This document shows, in pieces, positions 31,127 through 40,436 of a DNA stretch of 64,000 bases. Position 1 is the stretch's first letter; each line of letters begins with the position of its first letter. This DNA comes from Actinomycetes bacterium (GTDB taxonomy: Bacteria > Actinomycetota > Acidimicrobiia > Acidimicrobiales > RAAP-2). A program made the translations under genes and the position numbers. The notes under the pieces are model-generated. The model worked only from the letters and a program-made list of their open reading frames with translations. It ran no database searches and had not been told where the DNA came from. The stretch lies in NCBI GenBank assembly GCA_021837305.1, contig JAKBGV010000003.1, positions 1 through 64,000 of the forward strand, read 5' to 3'.

Positions 31127-32211
31127 CCATCCTCGCGAGCGAACTCGGCGGGGTCCCCGGACTCTTGAGCCCCGAGCAGGTCGCCGCGAGCGCGGACTTC
31201 CTCGCCGGGCTCCAGCGCCCGAATGGTCAGTTGCCCTGGTTCGACGGGGGCCACTGCGACCCCTGGAACCACGTCGAGGTGGCGATGGCCCTGACCGTGA
31301 CGGGTCGGCACGACGAGGCCCGCGCCGCGTACCGCTGGCTCGCCGCGACCCAGCTCGGTGACGGGAGCTGGTTCAACTACTACCGCGGCGAGGACGTCAC
31401 TGACGCGCGCCTGGACACCAACGTGTGCGCCTACGTCGCCACGGGCCTGTGCCACTACCTGCTCGCCACCGACGACGTCGACTTCGTCGCGGAGCTCTTT
31501 GACGTGGTGGAGCGGGCGATCGACTTCGTGCTGCGCTGGCGGCTCGACGACGGCACGATCCGGTGGTCGATCGACGCCGCGGGCCGACCCGAGGGCTACG
31601 CGTTGCTTACGGGGTCGTCGTCCATCTTCCACGCGTTGCGCTGCGCGATCACGCTCGGCGAGCGTCTCGGACGCGGCCGTCCGACCTGGGTTCGCGCGGC
31701 CGGGCAACTCGGTCACGCGGTGGCTCATCACCCGGGGGCCTTCGCCCCGAAGAACGAGTTCGCCATGGACTGGTACTACCCCGTGATCAGTGGCGCCCTG
31801 ACCGGCGAGGCCGGCGTAGCGCGCATCCGAGACGGGTGGGAACGCCACGTCATGAGCGACTACGGGGTGCGCTGCGTGTCGACCAACGACTGGGTGACCG
31901 CCGCCGAGACAGCCGAGTGCGTACTGGCCCTGGACGCGCTCGGACTCACGGGTGAAGCCCTTGAGCTCTTCGAGCAGACGAACCGTCACCGTCGAGACGA
32001 CGGGGCGTACTGGACGGGGCTCGCGTACCCCGGGGCCGTGACCTTCCCCGACCGCGAGGTGACGAGCTACACCGTCGCCGCGGTCCTGCTCGCCGCCGAC
32101 GCGCTGACATCGTCCTCGGGGGCGTCGGGGATGTTCCGACACGACTCGACCGTGCTGGCGCGCGTGGCTGACGTGGCCGAGGCGGGCTGTCCTCGCTCAG
32201 CGGGCGCGTAG
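31123..32211 (+). CDS. Alpha/alpha-toroid protein (prenyltransferase/terpene-cyclase-like or six-hairpin fold), function unknown
   Basis: FLAGLQRPNGQLPWFDGGHCDPWNHVEVAMALTVTG...AATQLGDGSWFNYYRGEDVTDARLDTNVCAYVATGL repeated helical hairpins; GTGA overlap with methyltransferase. Confidence 0.72.
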   Translation: MTILASELGGVPGLLSPEQVAASADFLAGLQRPNGQLPWFDGGHCDPWNHVEVAMALTVTGRHDEARAAYRWLAATQLGDGSWFNYYRGEDVTDARLDTNVCAYVATGLCHYLLATDDVDFVAELFDVVERAIDFVLRWRLDDGTIRWSIDAAGRPEGYALLTGSSSIFHALRCAITLGERLGRGRPTWVRAAGQLGHAVAHHPGAFAPKNEFAMDWYYPVISGALTGEAGVARIRDGWERHVMSDYGVRCVSTNDWVTAAETAECVLALDALGLTGEALELFEQTNRHRRDDGAYWTGLAYPGAVTFPDREVTSYTVAAVLLAADALTSSSGASGMFRHDSTVLARVADVAEAGCPRSAGA

Positions 32212-32823
32212 CACCCGCAGCGAGCCGACCGCGTCGAGTTCGACGAAACGGTCGGCGAGGGCGGCGCGGTAGATCTCGTAGGGTGGGCGACCGCCGTCGG
32301 CGGGGTCGGGGAAGACGTCGTGGATGAGCAGCCGACCGCCGGAGACGACCTTGGGCGTCCAGGCCTCGTAGTCGGCCCACGCGACGTCGTGACCGTGTCC
32401 GCCATCGATGAAGAGCAGGTCGAGTGGCTGGGCGAAGTGGGCCGCGACGACGTTCGAGGGTCCGACGAGTCCGATGACGGTTGCTTCGAGTTCGGCGGTG
32501 GCGATGGTGCGCTGCCAGAACGGCAACGTGTTGAGGCGGCCGTCGAACGGGTCGACGAGGGTGGGGTCGTGATGCGTCCAGCCGACCTGGTTCTCCTCAC
32601 TGCCCCGGTGGTGATCGAGCGAATAGAGCACGCTCGCACCGGCCGCGGCCGCCGCGCCGAGGTAGACGGCCGACTTGCCGCACCACGCGCCGACCTCGAG
32701 CCAGGTCCCGCCCGGGGCCTCGGTGGCGCGCTCGAGTCCGTGGCGCACGAGTGCGCGACCCTCGTCGGGTGGCATGAACCCCTTCACTGTCTCGGCCAAC
32801 GAGAGCCGTTCCTCGAAGTTCAC
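32197..32823 (-). CDS. Class I SAM-dependent methyltransferase
   Basis: TWLEVGAWCGKSAVYLGAAAAAGASVLYSLDHHRGSEEN...LDLLFIDGGHGHD. Confidence 0.85.
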   Translation of the reverse strand: MNFEERLSLAETVKGFMPPDEGRALVRHGLERATEAPGGTWLEVGAWCGKSAVYLGAAAAAGASVLYSLDHHRGSEENQVGWTHHDPTLVDPFDGRLNTLPFWQRTIATAELEATVIGLVGPSNVVAAHFAQPLDLLFIDGGHGHDVAWADYEAWTPKVVSGGRLLIHDVFPDPADGGRPPYEIYRAALADRFVELDAVGSLRVLRAR

Positions 32824-33410
32824 CGCAACGCCTCGACGAGCGTGTAGAGGCCGAGGACGGCGAAGATGCCGCCGCCGGCGAGGCGAATGAAGCGCAGGGG
32901 CACGACCCGCTGCAGGGCCCGTCCGCCGAAGGCGCCGAGGAACGAGACGGCGATCATCGCCAGGGACGAGGCGACGAAGACCTCGAAGGGTTGGTGCGTC
33001 TTGGCGCTGAGGTTGGCCGCCTGGATCTGGGTGAGGTCGCCGAACTCGCCGAGGAAGATCACGCTGAAGGCCGTGGTGACCTCTTTCCAGCGTGTCCCGA
33101 ACTGTTCGCGTGCACCCTCGCGTGCACCCTCGCGCTCCTCGACCTTCTCGGGGACGAACAGCAGGTAGGCCGCGCCGCCGAGGAACAGCGCCGCGACGAC
33201 GAACTCCTTGGGTTGCGCGGGCAGCAACGTCAAGGCGCTGCCCGCGGCGACGGCGATGCCCATCTGAACGACGAACCCGGCCGAGGCGCCCATCACGATG
33301 GACCAGGGCCGGGCTCGCGTGGACATCACGATGGTCGCGACCATCGTCTTGTCGGGCAGCTCCAACACGAACATGAGAACCATGATCCCGAGGAACGCGC
33401 CTATGGACAT
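32820..33410 (-). CDS. GDT1/TMEM165 (UPF0016) family membrane cation transporter
   Basis: Two signature motifs: ELPDKTMVATIVMS and LGEFGDLTQIQAANLS. Confidence 0.88.
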   Translation of the reverse strand: MSIGAFLGIMVLMFVLELPDKTMVATIVMSTRARPWSIVMGASAGFVVQMGIAVAAGSALTLLPAQPKEFVVAALFLGGAAYLLFVPEKVEEREGAREGAREQFGTRWKEVTTAFSVIFLGEFGDLTQIQAANLSAKTHQPFEVFVASSLAMIAVSFLGAFGGRALQRVVPLRFIRLAGGGIFAVLGLYTLVEALR

Positions 33411-33414
33411 GGCG

Positions 33415-35937
33415 CTAGAACTGCGTTCGGATCGCCGCGGCGAAGGTCAGGCCGATGCGCATGCGCTCGAGCTGTTGTTCAACGGTCGCGGGGTAGCCCC
33501 CGACCACCGGGTGGGCGTGGTGGAACGCCTCGACCTCGTCGGCGAGTGCCGGGTCGTTGATGAACGTCGGCACGCCCGACGCGAGACGGGCGTAGTGGCT
33601 CGGCGAGAACTGGGCCAGGGCGTCGTCCCAGCGGCTAGCGAGGTAGCGCCAGACCGCGGGACCGGTCTTCTCGTTGCGCATGAGGTGCGGCAAGACGAGG
33701 GGGGCGTCTTGGCTTCGGAACTCGCTGAAGCAGCGCTCCGCCACGTCGAGGGCGATCGACTCGTCACTGAACGCGCTGAGCGCGAAGAGGAATCGGATGG
33801 ACTCCTGGGGTGACGGCGCCTGGCGGTAGCGCTCGAGGAACGTGTCGTAGTCACCGGGCTGGTTCTGGTCAGCCACGATCCGCAGGATCACCGGCGCCAG
33901 GTCACCGTCTACGGGGCCGGCCTCAAAGCGCCGGCGGGCCTCGTCGCGGACGGCGTCGTCGTGGCAGATCGTGCCGAGCAGCCCGACCACGATCGCGCGC
34001 AGCTGGCTGGCAAGGGGCCCCTCGTCCGCCTGCCCGTCCCAACCGAGCCGTGCGAACTGGGGCTCGACGAGTCGGCGGACCTCGGCCTCGAGGGTCTCAC
34101 GCGCCGCCCCCTGCAGGGCGCGGTGGACCATGTCGATGGCGGCCGCGACGAAGCTCCACGTCGTCGGCTCATCCTGATCGCCCAGTCCCGAGGCGACGAC
34201 GGCGAAGTCGCGCCACGTGATCTGGCTCGCGAACAGGAGCGCCCACGCGTCGGCCACCACGGTCGCGCGCTCGAGCTCGTCGAGCTCGCCGCTCCGCGGC
34301 GCCAGTGCCGCCAACTCGGTCGAGCCGTACCGCGATCGGAAGAACCCCGAGCCGCCGGCGTTCACGACGACCGGTGCCGCGTCGCTCACCGTGATTGGCT
34401 CATCGCGCAGCAGGTGGTGCGATGCCTCGCCACCATCGAGTGAACGCGTCAGAACCGGCACGAGCCAGTGGTCGCCGATCGCCCCCTTGTGCGCGGGGTC
34501 TGCGAAGACGAAGGGCGACTGGCTGAGCTGGCCGTTGGCGAGGGTCACCATAGGGTGGCCCCCCTGGAGGATCCACGTGTCCATCATCTCGCGCACCGGA
34601 TGGCCCGACACGGTCTCGAGGGCGTCCCACAGGTCGCTCGTGACGGTATTGGCGTAGCTGTGCGTGGTCAGGTAGTGGCGGATGCCGTCGCGGAACGTCT
34701 GCTCACCGAGGTACTGCTCGAGCATCCGCAGCACCGAGCCACCCTTCTCGTAGGTGAGTGCGTCGAACATACCCTGGGTGTCGTCGGGGGAGATGACCTC
34801 GTACTCGATTGCGCGCGTGGTCGCCAGGCCATCGATGTGCATCGCGAGGTCGCGCATGACGGCCTGGTCGGTCCAGATGTGCCACTGCGGGCGGAAAGCG
34901 TTGGTGCAGATCAGTTGCATGAACGTGGCGAAGGCCTCGTTCAGCCAGATGCCCTCCCACCACTCCATCGTGACCAGGTCGCCGAACCACATGTGGGCGA
35001 TCTCGTGGTGCACGACCTCGGCGACGCGCTGAATCTCGGCGTTGGTGGCCCGCGCCGGGTCGACGAGTAGGGCGGTCTCTCGGTAGGTCACGCAGCCGAG
35101 GTTCTCCATCGCCCCGAAGGCGAAGTCGGGGATCGCGACCATGTCGAGCTTCTCACCGGGGTAGGGGATCGCGAAGTACTCGCCGAAGAAGCGCAGCGCG
35201 AAGGCGCCAGCCTCGAGGGCGAGGGCCGTGAGGTGCCCCTTGCCCACGGGGTAGACGACCCGTAACGGCACGCCGTCGACGTCGACGGCGTCGGTGAACT
35301 CGAACGGTCCCACCACGAAGGCGACGAGGTACGTGGACATGATCATGGTGGGGGCGAAGCGCACGGAGCGCTGGCCGTTACCGAGGTCGATGTTCTCGAT
35401 CTCGGGAGAGTTCGAGATCGCCGCGAGGTGACTCGGCACGGTCAGATTCACCTGGTAGGTGGCCTTGAAGGACGGCTCGTCCCAGCACGGGAAGGCCTGA
35501 CGGGCGTCGGAGTGCTCGAACTGCGTGGTCGCGATCGTGTGGGTGACGCCGGCGTCATCGGTGTAGGTGGAACGGTAGAAGCCCGAGAGCTGGTCGTTGA
35601 GCACGCCGGTGAAGGCGATCTCGATGGTCGCCGGGCCCACCGGGAGCGTCTCGTGGAAGGCGAAGGAGACCGTCTCGTAGGTGTGGTCAAAGGCCGGGAC
35701 GTCGGAGCGATGGCTGGTCCCCTGGCTCGTGAGCGTGGCCGCGCCGAGTTCGAGGTTCTTTGCGTGCATGGTCACGGTCTGGACCGGCTCGGCGACGTCG
35801 ACGTCGATCTCGACGCGCCCGACGAAGGTCGCCGCGTCGAGGTCGGGGGTCAGGAAGATCCGGTAGGCGTGGGGGACGACGGTGCGTGACAGGCGGAAGG
35901 GATTGGAGGAAGTCATAGTTGGAAACACTAGAGGCAA
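33415..35937 (-). CDS. pepN: M1-family aminopeptidase (aminopeptidase N)
   Basis: GAMEN motif, VVHHEIAHMWFGDLVTMEWWEGIWLNEAFAT (HExxH-x18-E). Confidence 0.95.
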   Translation of the reverse strand: MPLVFPTMTSSNPFRLSRTVVPHAYRIFLTPDLDAATFVGRVEIDVDVAEPVQTVTMHAKNLELGAATLTSQGTSHRSDVPAFDHTYETVSFAFHETLPVGPATIEIAFTGVLNDQLSGFYRSTYTDDAGVTHTIATTQFEHSDARQAFPCWDEPSFKATYQVNLTVPSHLAAISNSPEIENIDLGNGQRSVRFAPTMIMSTYLVAFVVGPFEFTDAVDVDGVPLRVVYPVGKGHLTALALEAGAFALRFFGEYFAIPYPGEKLDMVAIPDFAFGAMENLGCVTYRETALLVDPARATNAEIQRVAEVVHHEIAHMWFGDLVTMEWWEGIWLNEAFATFMQLICTNAFRPQWHIWTDQAVMRDLAMHIDGLATTRAIEYEVISPDDTQGMFDALTYEKGGSVLRMLEQYLGEQTFRDGIRHYLTTHSYANTVTSDLWDALETVSGHPVREMMDTWILQGGHPMVTLANGQLSQSPFVFADPAHKGAIGDHWLVPVLTRSLDGGEASHHLLRDEPITVSDAAPVVVNAGGSGFFRSRYGSTELAALAPRSGELDELERATVVADAWALLFASQITWRDFAVVASGLGDQDEPTTWSFVAAAIDMVHRALQGAARETLEAEVRRLVEPQFARLGWDGQADEGPLASQLRAIVVGLLGTICHDDAVRDEARRRFEAGPVDGDLAPVILRIVADQNQPGDYDTFLERYRQAPSPQESIRFLFALSAFSDESIALDVAERCFSEFRSQDAPLVLPHLMRNEKTGPAVWRYLASRWDDALAQFSPSHYARLASGVPTFINDPALADEVEAFHHAHPVVGGYPATVEQQLERMRIGLTFAAAIRTQF

Positions 35938-35955
35938 ATCTTCTACGCTCGCTAA

Positions 35956-36993
35956 GTGACAACTCCTCCGACACCCGTCTCACTTCGCGTCAAGCCGGGC
36001 CCGACGAGGCTCGCGGTGACGGGCATCGGTAACGCCATGCTCGACATCATCACGCGTGATTCGGCCGAGGTGTATCACGACTTGGGCCTGGTCAAGGCGT
36101 CGATGACGTTGATCGGCGAGGACCAGCTCGAGACGTTCTACGCCTCGATGGGCCCGACGATCCAGATGTCGGGCGGCTCGGTCGCCAACTCCATCGCTGG
36201 GATCGCGGCGCTCGGGGGGACCTGTGGCTACATCGGCAAGGTGGCCGACGACGAGTTCGGCGAGCGATTCACCCACGACCTACGCACGATGGGCGTGGAG
36301 TTGGACCTCGCGATCGCCTCACCCGACGAGGGCGCGACGGGTCGCTGTCACGTCTTCATCACCGACGACGCTCAACGCACGATGGCGACGTACCTCGGTG
36401 CCTCGAACCGGCTCCACGTGGCCGATATCAACGAACGGCTGATCGCTCGCTCCGAGATCACCTACATCGAGGGCTACCTCTATGACTTGCCACCGGCGAA
36501 GATGGCGATCCAGAAGGTGGTGGACTTCGCCCACCAGCACGATTCGATGGTGGCGCTGTCCCTGTCGGACATGTTCTGCGTGGAGCGCCATCGCCGGGAT
36601 TTCTTGGAACTGGTGACCAATCACGTCGACGTGCTGCTCGCCAATGAGGCCGAGATCCTGGCCCTGTTCCAGGTCGAGAGTCTCGAGCGCGCCTTCGAAG
36701 CCCTCGAAGAGCTCGGGGTGCTCGCGGTCGTGACCCGTGGACCGCTCGGCGCCGAGGTCTTGACCGCGTACGGGGTCGTCTCGGTCCCCGCGAGTGAGGT
36801 GGACGAGGTCGTCGATCAGAACGGCGCCGGTGACATGTTCGCCGCAGGCTTCCTCTACGGCCTCGCGCTCGGGGCCGACCCGGCCGAGGCGGCCGAGCTC
36901 GGGTCGCTCTGCGCGGGAGAGATCATCAAGCACCTGGGCGCCCGTCCCGAGACCGACCTCGAGGCGCTCGCGATCGAGGCCGGCCTGTTGTAG
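35956..36993 (+). CDS. PfkB-family sugar/adenosine kinase
   Basis: GIGNAMLDII, SGGSVANSIAGIAALGGTCGYIGKV, DQNGAGDMFAAGFLYGLA. Confidence 0.91.
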   Translation: MTTPPTPVSLRVKPGPTRLAVTGIGNAMLDIITRDSAEVYHDLGLVKASMTLIGEDQLETFYASMGPTIQMSGGSVANSIAGIAALGGTCGYIGKVADDEFGERFTHDLRTMGVELDLAIASPDEGATGRCHVFITDDAQRTMATYLGASNRLHVADINERLIARSEITYIEGYLYDLPPAKMAIQKVVDFAHQHDSMVALSLSDMFCVERHRRDFLELVTNHVDVLLANEAEILALFQVESLERAFEALEELGVLAVVTRGPLGAEVLTAYGVVSVPASEVDEVVDQNGAGDMFAAGFLYGLALGADPAEAAELGSLCAGEIIKHLGARPETDLEALAIEAGLL

Positions 36994-36994
36994 G

Positions 36995-37831
36995 TCAACG
37001 CCCCTCGGCGTCGAGTCGCGCGTCGAGTTCGACGGTGCGTCGAGTCTCCCAGCGCACCCACGCCACCGCGATGGGGATGCACGCGAGGAGCATGAGCGCG
37101 TCACCACCGATCCACATGATCGCCCCGCCCAACTGCACGTTCGCGAGCACCGACGCCGGCGTCGATCCGATCGGGGCGAGGGTCCGGTACGCCGAGAAGG
37201 GGTTGTGCGAGGACATGGCGAGGGCGAGACCCGTGAAAGTGTCCACGGGCACCGCGGCCATCACGAAGACGAGTCGAAGACCGGGGTGGATGGTCCGCCC
37301 GCGTTCGAGCCCGAAGGCGACGCGGAAGAAGAGGTACCCGACGACAAGGAATCCGAGGTGCTCGAACTGGTGAATCCACTCGTGGAGCAACATCTCGTTG
37401 AACAGGCCCGTCAGGTGCGACACGGGGATGAAGACGAAGTAGAGCGCGAAGGCGACGATGGGTTCGGTGATGAACGTCACGAGGCGACTGTCGAGCGCGG
37501 CGCGCAGGCGGGTCGACCCTGCGCGGTAGGCGAGGTCGAGGGGCGTGGCGAGCGCGAAGAGCGGACCGGCGATCATGATCAATGCCAGGTGTTGGACCAT
37601 GTGGTCGCTGAAGTACGCCCGGTCGTAGCGGCCGATGAACGACTCGGTCGCGATGAAGGTGACGACCAGGCCCAGCGCGAAGTAAAGACTCCGGCTGCGT
37701 GGCCAGTGCGGGGTCCGGTGCTGGCCCCAGGCGTAGAGCGCTGCTGCCAGCACCATGAGCGCGATAGCACCCGGTTCAAGCGCTAATTGAGTCGCGTCGC
37801 GCCAGTGGAAGGGTGTGATGGCGGACAACAC
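36995..37831 (-). CDS. Cytochrome c oxidase assembly factor CtaG-like (caa3 type)
   Basis: Multi-TM with YFSDHMVQHLALIMIAGPLFALATP, HEWIHQFEHLGFLVVGYLFF, MWIGGDALML. Confidence 0.86.
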   Translation of the reverse strand: MLSAITPFHWRDATQLALEPGAIALMVLAAALYAWGQHRTPHWPRSRSLYFALGLVVTFIATESFIGRYDRAYFSDHMVQHLALIMIAGPLFALATPLDLAYRAGSTRLRAALDSRLVTFITEPIVAFALYFVFIPVSHLTGLFNEMLLHEWIHQFEHLGFLVVGYLFFRVAFGLERGRTIHPGLRLVFVMAAVPVDTFTGLALAMSSHNPFSAYRTLAPIGSTPASVLANVQLGGAIMWIGGDALMLLACIPIAVAWVRWETRRTVELDARLDAEGR

Positions 37832-37879
37832 CCGTCCATCCTAGGATGTGGCGGCGGGGAGGCTCACTAGGATGGCGCG

Positions 37880-38251
37880 GTGAAGTCGAAGTGGTTGAGC
37901 GCGAAGGCCCTGATGCTGCACCTCGCACTCATCGCGTGGCTCGCGATGAGTGCGACTGCGGCGTGGTGGCAGGTCGGTCGAGCGGTCCAGGGTAATTCGC
38001 TCAGTTTCCTCTATTCGATCGAGTGGCCGGTCTTCGGCGTGCTCGGCGTGCTCGGCTGGTACGCGCTGCTCAACATCGACCGAGTCAGCGAGGATGACGA
38101 GTTGGAGCGACGGGCCTACGAGGAGAAGATGCGCGCCGAGGCCCGCCAGGCCCGCCAGCGCGACGCCGATGAAGACCCCGAACTCGCCGCGTACAACGAC
38201 CACCTCGAGCAACTGGCGGAACGGTCGAAGAAGAAACTCTGGGGTCACTAG
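37880..38251 (+). CDS. Small membrane protein with charged C-terminal helix, function unknown
   Basis: Two TM segments then ELERRAYEEKMRAEARQARQRDADEDPELAAYNDHLEQLAERSKKK. Confidence 0.75.
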   Translation: MKSKWLSAKALMLHLALIAWLAMSATAAWWQVGRAVQGNSLSFLYSIEWPVFGVLGVLGWYALLNIDRVSEDDELERRAYEEKMRAEARQARQRDADEDPELAAYNDHLEQLAERSKKKLWGH

Positions 38252-38577
38252 TGCAAGCGGCGTTTCGGCGGTACCGCCTGATGTCGTTCGTCACCGGGAC
38301 GACGCTCATCGTGCTGGTGCTGTTCTTGATCCTGCACACGGTCGACCTGTCGCTGTGGACACAGCTGAAGCCCGTCGTCACCGTCGTCGGCATCGGGCAC
38401 GGGGTGGTGCTCTATCCCATCTACCTGGTGCTCTGCTTCCAGTTCACGTTGAAGGCACGGTTACCCTTCGGGCTCCTCGTGCTGATGCTGCTCTCGGGCT
38501 TCGTCCCGGGGCTCGCCTTCTACATGGAGCATCGAGTCGCGTTGCGCACGGCTGAGTTGCGAGCGAACTCGATGTGA
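38251..38577 (+). CDS. DUF3817-like small integral membrane protein
   Basis: FRRYRLMSFVTGTTLIVLVLFLILHT...VVTVVGIGHGVVLYPIYLVLCFQFTLKARLPFG. Confidence 0.8.
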   Translation: MQAAFRRYRLMSFVTGTTLIVLVLFLILHTVDLSLWTQLKPVVTVVGIGHGVVLYPIYLVLCFQFTLKARLPFGLLVLMLLSGFVPGLAFYMEHRVALRTAELRANSM

Positions 38578-39425
38578 GCGACTGGCTCGAGCGGCGGGTG
38601 ATCGCCTTCGCCCACCAGGGTGGCTCCTTCGAAGGGCCCTCCTCGACGATTTTCGCCATCGAGCAGGCGGTCGCCACTGGTGCGACAGCGATCGAGCTCG
38701 ACGTGCACGCCACCGCCGATCGCCAGCTCGTGGTGTGCCACGACGAGACCGTCGACCGCACGACGAACGGGCACGGCGCAATCGCCGCGATGACCCTGTC
38801 AGAGCTGCGTGATCTCGACAACGCGTACTGGTTCGCTCCCGGCGAGACGGTGTCACCGGATCGAGTGGACGCGGACTACCCGTGGCGTGGCCGGGCCCCG
38901 GCGGACCGGCGCTTCGGCATCGCCACGCTCGAAGAGGTCGTGACCGCCGCACCGGGCGTGCTGCTCAACCTCGACATCAAGCAGTCGGCACCCGACGTCG
39001 ATGCCTACGAGGCGCTGCTCGCGCGCGAGATCGAGCGGCTCAACTGCGCGGGGCGCGTGATCGTCGCGTCGTTCCTCGATCACGCGATCGACGCGTTTCG
39101 ACGTGAGGCTCCCTCGGTCGCGACGTCAGCGGCGACCGAGGAGACGGCCTCGTTCTTCTTCTCGCGGCGTGAACGCCAGCCGGTCGTGCCGAGGGCCGTC
39201 GCCTTCCAGGTGCCCGAGACCTACGGCGATGTGACGGTCGTGGACGAGTCGTTCGTCGAGGCCGCGCACGCCGCGGGCGTGGCCGTCCACGTCTGGACGA
39301 TCAACGACCAGTCAGGGATGGATCGACTGCTCGACCTGGGGGTCGACGGGCTGGTGAGCGACCGTCCGTCGATGCTCGTCGAGACGATCGCTCGGCGGGG
39401 ACTGACGTGGGACGGTGCTCGCTAA
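38574..39425 (+). CDS. Glycerophosphodiester phosphodiesterase
   Basis: IAFAHQGGSFEGPSSTIFAIEQAVATGATAIELDVHATADRQLVVCHDETVDRTTNGHG. Confidence 0.92.
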   Translation: MSDWLERRVIAFAHQGGSFEGPSSTIFAIEQAVATGATAIELDVHATADRQLVVCHDETVDRTTNGHGAIAAMTLSELRDLDNAYWFAPGETVSPDRVDADYPWRGRAPADRRFGIATLEEVVTAAPGVLLNLDIKQSAPDVDAYEALLAREIERLNCAGRVIVASFLDHAIDAFRREAPSVATSAATEETASFFFSRRERQPVVPRAVAFQVPETYGDVTVVDESFVEAAHAAGVAVHVWTINDQSGMDRLLDLGVDGLVSDRPSMLVETIARRGLTWDGAR

Positions 39426-39505
39426 CCGCGGCCGCAGTTCGGCTTCTTGCCGTGGTTAGCCTTCTTCTTGGCGCGTAACTTGCGCTTCACGGTCCGCTTC
39501 GACAT
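39422..39505 (-). CDS. Ribosomal protein bL37-like (27 aa, very basic)
   Basis: Manual translation MSKRTVKRKLRAKKKANHGKKPNCGRG; resembles the mycobacterial bL37 pattern ending in ANHGKRPN. Below ORF-track length cutoff. Confidence 0.75.
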   Translation of the reverse strand: MSKRTVKRKLRAKKKANHGKKPNCGRG

Positions 39506-39558
39506 AGGGGACAATCGTAGTACGGACAGGGGCCCGGTAGCCAAACGGAGGCGGATCG

Positions 39559-40419
39559 ATGCAAGTACCAATGGGCGGTCCCGGTGAATTCGTGGTCGTC
39601 GCGACGCCGATTGGGAACCTCGAGGACCTGAGCCCGAGGGCGCGAGCGGTGTTGGCGAGCGCCGACGTCGTCTACTGCGAGGACACCCGGCGAACGCGGG
39701 TCCTCTTCAGCGCGTTCGGGCTCACCCCGCGCGGTCGACTGCGCTCGCTGCGTGAGCACAACGAGATGACCGAGAGTGTCGAGGTGGTCGAGCGGGTCAC
39801 TTCGGGGGCGGTCGTCGCGCTCGTGAGTGACGCCGGGACTCCCGGGATCAGCGACCCCGGGCGACGCGTCGTCGCCGCGGTGGCCGAAGCGGGCCTGCGG
39901 GTCACGACGACGCCGGGGCCGAGCGCGGTGGTGGCGGCGCTGTCGGTGAGCGGTCTGGACACCGAGCGCTTCGTGATGGAGGGTTTCGTGCCGCGTCGCG
40001 GTGGGGACCGTCGGACGCGATTCGCCCAGTGGGCCACCGAGGCGCGAACGATCGTCTTCTACGAGTCGCCCCAGCGCCTCGTGGCGACGTTGGGCGAGCT
40101 CGCCGAGCTGTTCGGCGACCGCCGGGTCGTGGTCGCCCGTGAGCTGACCAAGCTGCACGAGGAGCTCGTGCGCGGCCCGCTACGCGAGGTCGCCGGACGC
40201 TGGGCCGAGGGGGAGGTGCGCGGTGAAGTGGTCGTCGTCCTCGAGGGTGCCGCGCCCGCGGCGATCCCCGAAACCGCGGTTCGCGAGGCCCTCGAGCGCC
40301 GTCTCGGCGCGGGCGAGACCGTTCGCGATGCCGTCAGCGCCGTCGCTGACGAGTTGCGCGTGGCCCACCGGATCGCCTACGACGTGGCGTTGCGGATCCG
40401 TTCGGAGCGGGGTTCCTGA
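39559..40419 (+). CDS. rsmI: 16S rRNA (cytidine1402-2'-O)-methyltransferase
   Basis: VVATPIGNLEDLSPRARAVLASADVVYCEDTR, VALVSDAGTPGISDPG, FYESPQRLVATL. Confidence 0.95.
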   Translation: MQVPMGGPGEFVVVATPIGNLEDLSPRARAVLASADVVYCEDTRRTRVLFSAFGLTPRGRLRSLREHNEMTESVEVVERVTSGAVVALVSDAGTPGISDPGRRVVAAVAEAGLRVTTTPGPSAVVAALSVSGLDTERFVMEGFVPRRGGDRRTRFAQWATEARTIVFYESPQRLVATLGELAELFGDRRVVVARELTKLHEELVRGPLREVAGRWAEGEVRGEVVVVLEGAAPAAIPETAVREALERRLGAGETVRDAVSAVADELRVAHRIAYDVALRIRSERGS

Positions 40420-40436
40420 CTCGTTACGCTGGTCGG

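Noticed and set aside
31102-32142. 346-aa antisense ORF opposite the alpha-toroid gene
   Set aside because: Shadow ORF; the + frame is coupled to the upstream methyltransferase and has coherent helical repeats.
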